Source of the DNA: Chloroflexota bacterium
GTDB taxonomy: Bacteria > Chloroflexota > Dormibacteria > Dormibacterales > Dormibacteraceae
Assembly: GCA_005883575.1 (NCBI GenBank)
Contig: VBFH01000031.1
Location: forward strand, 16,139 to 80,138
Reading direction: 5' to 3'
Length of the DNA: 64,000 bases
Both the position numbers and the translations under genes were made by a program. A model generated the notes under the pieces. That model had not been told where the DNA came from and searched no databases. It saw nothing but the letters and a program-made list of their open reading frames with translations. Positions 52,348 to 59,910 of this stretch are shown here, in pieces; within the stretch, counting starts at the first letter, position 1; the number at the start of each line of letters is the position of its first letter.

Positions 52348-52446
52348 CTTTCCATTCGCCTCATTGGCGTATGAGCCGCTTCTTTGCGGGTCAAATGGTT
52401 AGTCAGGCTGACAGAACATCGGCCTGAATGTCGAGACGAAAGGCTC

Positions 52447-53304
52447 TTAGCAAAGATTGGCAGGAATAGTCAGTTTCGGGGTTTGCTGCGGTGTTCCCTG
52501 AGGAGCTCCATCCTGGTCCACGATCGTCTTCCACTTGCCGTTCGATTCCAACTTGTCGCGGGTCTTGTCCATGGCCTTAGCCAGATCCTTCTCGCTGCAG
52601 TTGACGATCCAGTAGGACTGGTTTGCGATGATGTCGCCGGGGATCCCGAAATCGCCGGCGCTGACGGTGTGAAGAGACAATTGTGGCGATAGATTCAAAG
52701 GCGCACTGAAGTAGTTGATGTCGGCGTCGAGATACGCCTCAACCTGACCATTCATGAATGCCGTCTTGGCATCCGACGCTGCTGAATAAAGCCGAAGGTC
52801 TGAGCCAAAGAACTTCTGGAAGTACGGCGTCCAGACATATCCAGTGACAGTGGCAACCTTGTGGCCTTTGAGACTCGAGGGGCCGTTATACGAGAAATCC
52901 TTCTTGGTGAAGACCACCAGCGCTTCGACGTCGACCGGGTATGTGTAGTAGTACTTCTTGGCGCGATCGGAGTTGTAGTACACAGGCGCGCCGACGTCTG
53001 CTTTCCCCTGTTCGACCGCAAGTAGAGATGATGCGAATGTCGTTTGGAAGAGTTGGATCTTAAGCCCGTACTCATCCCCAAATGCTTTCGCCCACCCGCC
53101 CGACAGTCCGCCGATGTCGTTTGGGCCGGGGCCGACTGTGATCAGCGGGGGCGCAGATCCGTACGTGGCGATCGTCAAAGTCCCCGCAGTTATCGTCTTG
53201 AATGGCGGACTGGACGACGTTGCCTGCGGAGAGGTGCCTCCGCACGCAATGGTCACCAGCGCGAGCATGGCTCCCAGTCCCGCAGTCAATGCAGATCGAG
53301 TCAT
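52447..53304 (-). CDS. polar amino-acid ABC importer, substrate-binding lipoprotein
   Basis: The 285-residue product has a lipoprotein signal (LGAMLALVTIACGG, Cys21) and an SBP family 3 body: GGLSGGWAKAFGDEYGLKIQ, KKYYYTYPVDVEALVVFTKK and LAKAMDKTRDKLESNGKW. Family 3 proteins bind amino acids, opines and related small zwitterions. GGGAGG lies nine bases before the ATG at 53304. It is the first and probably most strongly expressed gene of the operon. Confidence 0.88.
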   Translation of the reverse strand: MTRSALTAGLGAMLALVTIACGGTSPQATSSSPPFKTITAGTLTIATYGSAPPLITVGPGPNDIGGLSGGWAKAFGDEYGLKIQLFQTTFASSLLAVEQGKADVGAPVYYNSDRAKKYYYTYPVDVEALVVFTKKDFSYNGPSSLKGHKVATVTGYVWTPYFQKFFGSDLRLYSAASDAKTAFMNGQVEAYLDADINYFSAPLNLSPQLSLHTVSAGDFGIPGDIIANQSYWIVNCSEKDLAKAMDKTRDKLESNGKWKTIVDQDGAPQGTPQQTPKLTIPANLC

Positions 53305-53343
53305 GTTCCGTGACCTCCCTCAGATTCGACGGCCACCGGTGAT

Positions 53344-53363
53344 ATTATCGATAATCGATTATC
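53344..53363. promoter_or_regulatory. overlapping palindromic operator of the GntR divergent region
   Basis: Two perfect inverted repeats overlap here: ATTATCGATAAT (53344-53355) and GATAATCGATTATC (53350-53363). They cover the predicted transcription start of the leftward ABC operon and lie upstream of the rightward GntR gene, the classic location for autoregulation and repression. Confidence 0.7.
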
Positions 53364-53368
53364 GCGAC

Positions 53369-53395
53369 ATTATAGCGGAGGCGGGAACGTGTCAA
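53369..53395 (-). promoter_or_regulatory. consensus promoter of the amino-acid ABC operon
   Basis: On the minus strand a perfect TTGACA (53395-53390) and a perfect TATAAT (53374-53369) are separated by 15 bases, a slightly short spacer. The -35 overlaps the first codons of the GntR gene. Confidence 0.65.
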
Positions 53396-54111
53396 GCAGC
53401 CCGGGGACCACAGGCGCGCCAGTCTTACTGACCTCGCTCTCCCGCCGCCGGGCATCAGAGGAGGCACATGACCAGCTGCGCACCAAGATCCTCAGCGGCG
53501 AGATTCCTGCTGGAACGCGCTTGTTCGAAGTCACCTATGCGCGCGACCTCGGGATCAGTCAGAGCACGCTGCGCGAAGCCCTTGCCCGACTGGCGCACGA
53601 GGGCCTCGTCCTCAACGTTCCGCGTCGTGGCACATACGTCGCCTCCCTCCCCGTGGACACGGTCCACCACCTCTACGAGCTCCGCGAGCGCGTCGAACCT
53701 CTCGCTATGCACCTTGCGATGCAACGCCTTGAGCAGGCCGACATCGACTACCTCGAGCACCAGCTGGCTCGGCTTTCCTCTAGAACGGCTGCCGAGAGAG
53801 TTGACGCGGACATGGCATTCCACGGTCGCCTGTACGAACTTTCTGGCTTTCCGCCGCTCCAGGGTCTTTGGCCGCAGATGGAGATATTCACCAGGAAGTT
53901 CTTGTCAATGTCGCGTCGCCTGATCTCACGAGCCAAGATCCAGCAGAACCATCGCGCGATCATGGAGGCCCTCACCGATCGAGATCTGGACGCACTCGAT
54001 CGCGCAATCACCGATCACATGCGTCAGACGTCTGTCGTGCTTGCCGGCCGTGACGGGCGCAACGGCGATCGGGGAAACAGACATTCCAAGCAGCTCAGGT
54101 CATCAAAGTGA
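53389..54111 (+). CDS. GntR-family (FCD-type) transcriptional regulator
   Basis: The 240-residue regulator has a winged helix (AHDQLRTKILSGEIPAGTRL, then LGISQSTLREALARLAHEGL) and a helical FCD effector domain (LYELRERVEPLAMHLAMQRL, MAFHGRLYELSGF, HRAIMEALTDRDLDALDRAI). FCD regulators sense organic acids and usually repress. GTG at 53389 follows GGAGG. It faces the ABC operon across palindromes it probably binds, and heads its own operon of RidA, dehydrogenase, amidohydrolase and oxidase genes. Confidence 0.88.
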   Translation: MSSSPGTTGAPVLLTSLSRRRASEEAHDQLRTKILSGEIPAGTRLFEVTYARDLGISQSTLREALARLAHEGLVLNVPRRGTYVASLPVDTVHHLYELRERVEPLAMHLAMQRLEQADIDYLEHQLARLSSRTAAERVDADMAFHGRLYELSGFPPLQGLWPQMEIFTRKFLSMSRRLISRAKIQQNHRAIMEALTDRDLDALDRAITDHMRQTSVVLAGRDGRNGDRGNRHSKQLRSSK

Positions 54112-54119
54112 GGAATCAA

Positions 54120-54941
54120 ATGTCAGAGCACGCGCACTCACCGGCGGTGCGAGTCGACCGGGAAGGGTTGCTCGAGATTTCGGGACTGGCTGCCTACAAC
54201 GAGCATGGGCAGGAGGTATTTCCTGGCGATCTGCTAGGGCAAACCCAATATGTCTTGAACTCATTGATGCGCCCCGTCCTCGGGGAGGCCGGCGTCGAAT
54301 TCGAGAGCGTCTCTCGCCTCTCGGTATTCACAACGTCAATGCGTGAGTGGCCCGCGGTTTGGAAGGAAGTCAAGTCGATGTTTGCTTCTCCTCCTGCGCT
54401 CACGGTAGTCGAGATACCGAGACTGGTCGGCGAGATCGCGATGGTCGAGCTTGAAATTTCCGCCAGCGTTCCAATGGCCCAAAGAAGTGATTCTCAGGAG
54501 GTAGACATGACTTCCGGACAGACCAGACCCGCCGACGGCGCAGTAGCGATCTTGCCTGCATCACTCGCCGACCGGGATTGGAATCTCCACGCCGCGGCGT
54601 TTCTTATGGGCAAGGGAGACTTGGTGTTTCTGTCCGCCATCGGCCCCGTCGACAGCGCCGGCAACACCATCGGGCGGGGCGACGCTGGGGCGCAAACGCG
54701 ACACGTCCTCAGCGTCATGGACGAGATCCTGCGCGAAGCCGGCGGCTCGATCGACGACGTCGTGCGCTTGAGGGTCTTTGCCACCGACATGAAGAATCGG
54801 CCGCAGATCAATGCTGAGCGGGTCAAGGCATTCAAGGAGCCGCGGGCCGTCAGTACCTTCGTGCAGGTGAGCGGTCTGGAGGGTGACGACTGGCTCGTCG
54901 CCATGGAAGGGACCGCCTTCATCCCCAAGCACAGCCAATAA
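54120..54941 (+). CDS. tandem RidA (YjgF/YER057c/UK114) protein, possibly with internal translation start
   Basis: The 273-residue frame holds two RidA-like domains. Domain 1 covers roughly residues 10-118 (LLEISGLAAYNEHGQEVFPG, VSRLSVFTTSMREWPAVWKE) and domain 2 roughly 140-270 (LVFLSAIGPVDSAGNTIGRG, VVRLRVFATDMKNRPQINAE). RidA proteins hydrolyse reactive 2-imino acids to 2-oxoacids plus ammonia, which suits an amino acid oxidase pathway. Neither domain shows an obvious Arg in the ExxRxx position I can assign safely. The main ATG at 54120 has GAGGA six bases upstream. A second ATG at 54507, just before domain 2, has a perfect AGGAGG five bases upstream, so a separate domain 2 protein may be made. 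The fused frame could also be a recent stop-codon loss between two genes. Confidence 0.78.
   Translation: MSEHAHSPAVRVDREGLLEISGLAAYNEHGQEVFPGDLLGQTQYVLNSLMRPVLGEAGVEFESVSRLSVFTTSMREWPAVWKEVKSMFASPPALTVVEIPRLVGEIAMVELEISASVPMAQRSDSQEVDMTSGQTRPADGAVAILPASLADRDWNLHAAAFLMGKGDLVFLSAIGPVDSAGNTIGRGDAGAQTRHVLSVMDEILREAGGSIDDVVRLRVFATDMKNRPQINAERVKAFKEPRAVSTFVQVSGLEGDDWLVAMEGTAFIPKHSQ
54496..54509 (+). promoter_or_regulatory. internal Shine-Dalgarno and start codon in the tandem RidA gene
   Basis: AGGAGG (54496-54501), five bases, then ATG (54507-54509) in the same frame as the long protein. It is among the best ribosome sites in the window yet sits in mid-frame. Confidence 0.6.
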
Positions 54942-54989
54942 GCCAGATCTGTCTTTCCCAACCCAGCGGAGTAGCGAGGATCAAACGAG

Positions 54990-55961
54990 ATGTATCGGGT
55001 TTTGGTCACCGACACAGATATGCCTTCGTTCGAGATCGAAGAGGAGGTCTTGCGCCCACTTGACGCCAAAGTTTGGCTGGCGCCGGCAAGTGATGAGCAG
55101 ACGCTGATCAATGAGGCCAGCCAGGCTGACGCGATCATGGTGGGATACGTACCTGTCTCGGAAGCCGTGATCGCCGCGGCGGCGAAGGCGGGCTGCCGGG
55201 CGATCGTCCGCTACGGAATCGGGTACGACAACGTCGATATATCTGCGGCGGAACGCCACGGAATCCCAGTCGCAAATGTTCCCGACTACTGTTTGGATGA
55301 AGTCGCCGACCATACGATGGCGCTTCTTCTCGTCTACGCACGCGGGCTCGGCGAGGCGACGCGCTCTGTCCGCGAAGGCGGTTGGGAAATTCCGAAGGGC
55401 AAGATCCCTCGCATGAACGGACAAACCCTCGGCCTCGTTGGCTTTGGACGGATCGGTCGTCGGGTCGCGGTTCGGGCATTGACGTTTGGGCTTCGCGTCA
55501 TCGCGTTTGATCCGGTGGCGCCGATCGATGTCCCGGGCGTGCAGTCAGTTGCGGGCCTGGACGACGTCCTCAGAGAATCCGATTACATCTCGCTGCACGT
55601 CCCGCTGACCGACAAGACGAGACATCTCATCGACCGTGGCGCCCTAACGGCTGCGCGCCGCAAACCCCTGCTTATCAACACGGCGAGGGGTGGGCTTGTC
55701 GACCTCGACGATGCCGTCGAAGCGCTCGAGTCCGGAGTCCTCGGTGGCGTGGCGCTTGATGTTTTCGAGAACGAACCCCTTCCCGCCGATCATCGATTGC
55801 GAACGCATCCGGCCGCCGTGATCACACCACACATGTCCTACTACTCGAACGAGTCCGAACCCGACTTGATCCGGCGTGTCGCGGAAGAGATAGCCCGTGG
55901 TCTTCGTGGTGAGCCGCTCCTGAATTCGCTGACCCGGGTCCGGGTCGCCGAGCGAGCCTAG
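54990..55961 (+). CDS. D-2-hydroxyacid dehydrogenase (CtBP/phosphoglycerate dehydrogenase type)
   Basis: The 323-residue NAD-binding enzyme has GLVGFGRIGRRVAVRALTFG with the Asp acceptor about 18 residues later (VIAFDP), and the catalytic set Arg (INTARGGLVDLDDAVEALES), Glu (DVFENEPLPADHRL) and His (ITPHMSYYSNES). It reduces a 2-oxoacid to a D-2-hydroxyacid or the reverse. In this operon it would process 2-oxoacids made by the oxidase and RidA. Confidence 0.87.
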   Translation: MYRVLVTDTDMPSFEIEEEVLRPLDAKVWLAPASDEQTLINEASQADAIMVGYVPVSEAVIAAAAKAGCRAIVRYGIGYDNVDISAAERHGIPVANVPDYCLDEVADHTMALLLVYARGLGEATRSVREGGWEIPKGKIPRMNGQTLGLVGFGRIGRRVAVRALTFGLRVIAFDPVAPIDVPGVQSVAGLDDVLRESDYISLHVPLTDKTRHLIDRGALTAARRKPLLINTARGGLVDLDDAVEALESGVLGGVALDVFENEPLPADHRLRTHPAAVITPHMSYYSNESEPDLIRRVAEEIARGLRGEPLLNSLTRVRVAERA

Positions 55962-55968
55962 GAACCGG

Positions 55969-57144
55969 ATGGCTCCGCGATTCGATCTCGTCGTGAAGGG
56001 AGGTCGCGTGGTCGATCCCGCCCAGCAGATCGATGACCTCCTCGACGTCGGTGTCAGGCGAGGGCGGGTCGTAGAGTTAGGGCCCGATCTCGCGCCCGCT
56101 GACGCATCGGGCACCCGGATTGTGGATGCCAGCGGTGGCCTGGTCGTTCCCGGCTTGGTCGACATTCACGCGCATGTCTACAGCGGCGTCTGCCCATTAA
56201 CGGTTCCTGCCGACGAGATGTCGTCTCAGACCGGAGTGACGACGATCGTAAGCGCCGGAGATGCGGGCGCCAACACGATCGAGGGATTCCGGCAGCTGAT
56301 CGTGAACGCCTCGCGGACCAGAGTTTTGGCCTTTCTGAATATCTCCACGATCGGCCTTGCCTCATTCCCGGTCGGTGAGTCGTTGGAGCTTGGCCTGCTC
56401 GATGTAGACGCCGCAGCTACCGCGATCTCGCGCTTTCCGGACGTGATCGTCGGGCTGAAAGTGAGGCAGGGCGGCGCGAGCGTCACCGGGAGCAACGGTT
56501 TGGAGCCGATGAGACGGGCGCTCGTGGTCGGGAGAGCAGTCGGACTGCCGGTCATGGTGCACATCACTGACTGTGACGCACCGATCGACGAGCTGCTCGC
56601 GATGCTGGGCACAGGGGACATCGTGACGCACTGCTTTACGGGGTCTGCGCACAGTCTGCGCCAGAACGGGCGCTTGACCGCGGCAGCCACTGACGCCAGA
56701 GCCCGAGGCGTGTTGTTTGACGTGGGTCACGGGGCGGGGAGCTTTGACTTTGACGTCGCCGACATCGCAGCCAAGAGCGACTTCTGGCCAGACACGATCA
56801 GTACTGACCTACACAGCATCAGCGCCTCGAAGGCCAAAAGCCTGCCCGACGTCATGTCGAAGATGCTGGCGATCGGTATGCCTCTCAAGGCAGTCATTGC
56901 CGCCGTGACAAGCAAAGCGGCGCGCGCGATTGGCCGTGCTGACAGGCTGGGAACTCTCAGGCCGGGCGTGGTTGCGGACATCGCGGTGCTGGATCTCCAT
57001 CACGAGCAAGTTCAGTTGAGTGACACGTTCGGTCACACCCGCTCGGGACAAGAGCGATTGACGGCACGACTGACCATCCGAGCTGGCGCCGTGTGGGGCG
57101 CTCCTTCACATCCCGGAATGGGAGTCGCGGTACTGGCGGAATGA
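55969..57144 (+). CDS. amidohydrolase/deacetylase-family metallohydrolase
   Basis: The 391-residue protein has the dihydroorotase/N-acyl-amino-acid deacylase layout: GLVVPGLVDIHAHVYSG (HxH metal motif), VIVGLKVRQGGAS (carboxylated Lys candidate), MVHITDCDAP, IVTHCFTGSAHSL and STDLHSISASKAKS (catalytic Asp). KAARAIGRADRLGTLRPGVV closes the composite sheet. Relatives cleave cyclic or acyclic amides such as N-acyl-D-amino acids. It starts seven bases after the dehydrogenase stop. Confidence 0.85.
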   Translation: MAPRFDLVVKGGRVVDPAQQIDDLLDVGVRRGRVVELGPDLAPADASGTRIVDASGGLVVPGLVDIHAHVYSGVCPLTVPADEMSSQTGVTTIVSAGDAGANTIEGFRQLIVNASRTRVLAFLNISTIGLASFPVGESLELGLLDVDAAATAISRFPDVIVGLKVRQGGASVTGSNGLEPMRRALVVGRAVGLPVMVHITDCDAPIDELLAMLGTGDIVTHCFTGSAHSLRQNGRLTAAATDARARGVLFDVGHGAGSFDFDVADIAAKSDFWPDTISTDLHSISASKAKSLPDVMSKMLAIGMPLKAVIAAVTSKAARAIGRADRLGTLRPGVVADIAVLDLHHEQVQLSDTFGHTRSGQERLTARLTIRAGAVWGAPSHPGMGVAVLAE

Positions 57145-57299
57145 CGAGCGAAAAGGGTGCCGACGAGTCGAGTAGGACGGATGCCAAGTCTGGCACTCGT
57201 ATGTCAGTTAGGCGCCGGATCCTTCGATGGTTGCGGCGTGTAGCTGCATCAACGGACGATCCCGAGGGTCTGATCGCGTTTTTTCGAAGTATGCGATAG
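57141..57299 (+). CDS. small translationally coupled ORF (52 residues)
   Basis: The frame starts with an ATGA overlap at the amidohydrolase stop and ends in front of the ribosome site of the next gene. The product is strongly basic in its middle (MSVRRRILRWLRRVAAS) and ends EGLIAFFRSMR; it could be an amphipathic helix. I recognise no family. Without this ORF the gap of 172 bases would be the only long one in the operon. Confidence 0.4.
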   Translation: MTSEKGADESSRTDAKSGTRMSVRRRILRWLRRVAASTDDPEGLIAFFRSMR

Positions 57300-57316
57300 G
57301 AAGGGAGTGGTCGCAC

Positions 57317-58492
57317 TTGGCCAATGAATCATTCGACGCGGTGGTCGTCGGCGCAGGGGTAAACGGCGCCGCGAGTGCCTATCACCTCGTCAAGAAAGGG
57401 CTGAGCAACGTATTGGTCGTTGATAAAGGCGTCTTGGCCGGCGGTCCGACCGGAGCTTCAAGCGCGGTCGTCCGCCAACACTACGGTCATGAGGTGACCG
57501 CACGAATGGCAATGGACAGCCTCAAGTTCTTTCAAAACTTCGAGGAACTTACAGGCGGTCATGCCGACTTCAAGACATGTGGCGTAGTGGTCGTCGGGTC
57601 GGAAGACAAGCTCGAGACTGTTCGTCAAGTCGTTGAGATGCAGCAGCGGATCGGGATCAATACGGGAATGGTCGACCGCGAGGAGATTCTCGAGCTCGAG
57701 CCGGACATGTTTATGGAGGACATCGGTGGCGGGGCATGGGAACCCGGTGCGGGTTACGCCGACCCGGTTGCGACGACCTCAGGCCTCATGGCCTCAGCCC
57801 TCGCGGGCGGCGCCCAAGCCTGGTACGACACCGCCATCACCGAGCTGCTCATTGAGCGCGGAGCAGTCGCTGGCGTTGCGACGACCCGAGGCAGCATCCT
57901 AACTGACAAATTGGTGATCGCAGCTGGGCCCTGGACTCCGGCGTTGGCGTGCTCAATTGGAGTTGACGTGCCAATCAGAGCAAGTCGACATCCGGTACTC
58001 GTCTTTCAGCATCCTTCGCGGCGCCGACCTCAACACATCATTTTTGATCTCAACCAAATCATGTACTCGCGTCCTGAGGGCGCCGACATGACTCTCGTCG
58101 GAACTCTCGACATCGCGCACTCGCAAGATGATGCGGATCCGGACAACTTTGAGCGCCAGCCATCACTCGACGAGATTGCGGAGTGGGGCCAGATGCTGAT
58201 GACGCGGTTCCCCGAATACGCGGACGTCGAGACAAGGGCGGGTTGGTGTGGCATCTACGAGTATTCGCCGGACTGGCACCACGTGATCGATGAGCTTCCC
58301 ACCGCAAGGGGTTGCTGGATTGTGTGCGGGACAAGCGGGCATGGGTTCAAGCTCGGTCCAGCGGTCGGCGACATCGTCAGCGACCTGGCATTAGGACGCG
58401 AGCCGCGGTATGCCGTCGAAGACTTTAGCCTGGCGCGGTTTTCGTCCGGAGAGCCAATCGCGAACCGATACGCTGAAACGATCATTGGATGA
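57317..58492 (+). CDS. FAD-dependent amino acid / amine oxidoreductase (DAO family), copy 2
   Basis: The 391-residue protein has DAVVVGAGVNGAASAYHLVK, VLVVDKGVLAGGPTGASSAV, VRQHYGHEVTARMAMDSLKF and the C-terminal CGTSGHGFKLGPAVGDIVSD, as in sarcosine oxidase beta/dimethylglycine dehydrogenase-like enzymes. The arrangement QHY after the Gly-rich loop suits covalent or tight FAD binding in relatives, which I cannot prove here. TTG at 57317 follows AGGAAGGGAG at about ten bases. It would oxidise the imported amine to an imine for RidA. Confidence 0.83.
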   Translation: MANESFDAVVVGAGVNGAASAYHLVKKGLSNVLVVDKGVLAGGPTGASSAVVRQHYGHEVTARMAMDSLKFFQNFEELTGGHADFKTCGVVVVGSEDKLETVRQVVEMQQRIGINTGMVDREEILELEPDMFMEDIGGGAWEPGAGYADPVATTSGLMASALAGGAQAWYDTAITELLIERGAVAGVATTRGSILTDKLVIAAGPWTPALACSIGVDVPIRASRHPVLVFQHPSRRRPQHIIFDLNQIMYSRPEGADMTLVGTLDIAHSQDDADPDNFERQPSLDEIAEWGQMLMTRFPEYADVETRAGWCGIYEYSPDWHHVIDELPTARGCWIVCGTSGHGFKLGPAVGDIVSDLALGREPRYAVEDFSLARFSSGEPIANRYAETIIG

Positions 58493-59183
58493 GTTGGTCT
58501 TCGTCATCGTCGAAACTTCGCACGGACATCGGCTCAGCTCGCATTTGGCGGGAAGAACGCGAAAGGCGAAGGATCGCCGGCCAAGCACACTGAGGACTTT
58601 CGCAAAGTCGATACCGAAAGAACGAACGATTACACGGCGCCAACCCAGCAGGCGCTAGCAACCGTTGCAGCGTTGTCCACTGGCGACCTGTCCGCCGCAA
58701 CACGGACATCGGTGGTCGGCGTCGACGTTTCTACGAGATCGAGAGTGACTTCCCGAAGCGCTTCGCAAATAGACAAGCTGATGCTGGGAATCGGCGAAGC
58801 ACTCGTTTTCCGCCCAACAAGTGATAACCGCACCACCGTAACCCGCCGCAACGATCTCCTCGCGCTTGGGCCGACGGCTCTCGCGGAGCCGGATTCCGGT
58901 TCGTGGCGAGGGTTCGAAGCAAGATCTCCGATCAATTTGCGGTTGGCGAAAGGGTTGCCACAGACTCTCAGGCGAAGCAGCTACGGGTCACCCTTGGACT
59001 GCTTTGGACTGCGACGATTGCGCTGAGTTACTACTTACCGAGTTACTGACACCCAGACCAAAGCGGCCCGTCGCTGGCGATAGCGGAACACATTATCCAT
59101 AGCTCCGCCCCGGTTGGTGCCGGCGTATTGGTGCGGGTATGCTCACCCGAGTGGCATAGGCGTCTTGCAGGAGTTACTCAATC
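58493..59183. other. 691-base gap with only short, broken frames
   Basis: No frame of convincing length or family likeness is present on either strand. A possible 48-residue tail with one hydrophobic segment (VTLGLLWTATIALSYYLPSY, ending at 59048) may be a remnant of a membrane protein. I see no RNA gene or repeat. Confidence 0.45.
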
Positions 59184-59765
59184 ATGCCGGTCTTCGAGCT
59201 GCCGCTGGAGGAATTGAGGTCATACACTGGGCGCAATCCCAAACCGGCTGATTTCGACGCTTATTGGGAGCGTGGCTTGCAGGAGCTCGAGTCGACCGAC
59301 GCTCGAGTCGAACTCCGTCCACATCCGAGCCCAGCGCGCTTTGCCGACTGTTTCGATATGTGGTTTACCGGCGTAGGAGGTGCACGAATCCACGCGCAAT
59401 ACCTTCGACCACGGGCGCCCGGAAGCAATCCGGCTCTGCTTCAGTTCCACGGGTATTCGGGAAACGCCGGCGATTGATCCGACAAGCTCGCCTGGCCCGC
59501 GCAAGGTATCGCGATCGCTGTTATGGAGATACGAGGCCAAGGCGGGCAATCCGAAGATGTTGGTGGTGTTAAAGGGACGACGCTCCAGGGTCAACTTATC
59601 CGGGGCTTGGACGACGATCCGGACCGAATGCTGTTCCGACAAATCTTCCTCGACACCGTGCAGCTCGCCCGAGCGGTGATGGGGTTTCCAGAGGTCGACT
59701 CAACCCGCGTCGGTGCTTTCGGCGGATCTAACTGCTCGGCAGATATACGTGCCCGACCGCGATAA
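59184..59765 (+). pseudogene. acetylxylan esterase / cephalosporin-C deacetylase, interrupted and truncated
   Basis: The frame begins MPVFELPLEELRSYTGRNPK and continues FTGVGGARIHAQYLRP and FHGYSGNAGD, typical of AXE1-family esterases. A TGA at 59475-59477 stands where the family has Trp (GDWSDKLA), and the same frame then resumes SDKLAWPAQGIAIAVMEIRG, GGVKGTTLQGQLIRGLDDDP and VDSTRVGAFGGS. The frame ends soon after the nucleophile region (GGSNCS in place of GGSQGG), so the C-terminal third with the Asp/His residues is missing. Both lesions mark it as dead. Confidence 0.85.
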
Positions 59766-59910
59766 AAGGTCACCTCACGAAGCGTCTCAGGTTCCGCCGT
59801 GGGCCCGAAGCCTCAGGTTCCTGGCGCGGGAGCGCAGCGCCCCATAACGAGGTGCCTTCGGCACGGACAGGGACCGCCCAGCGCGACTCGTGACTGTAGA
59901 CGCGGCGGTC

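Noticed and set aside
59786..59821. Two copies of CTCAGGTTCC 26 bases apart
   Set aside because: Too short and isolated to support an insertion end or regulatory repeat.
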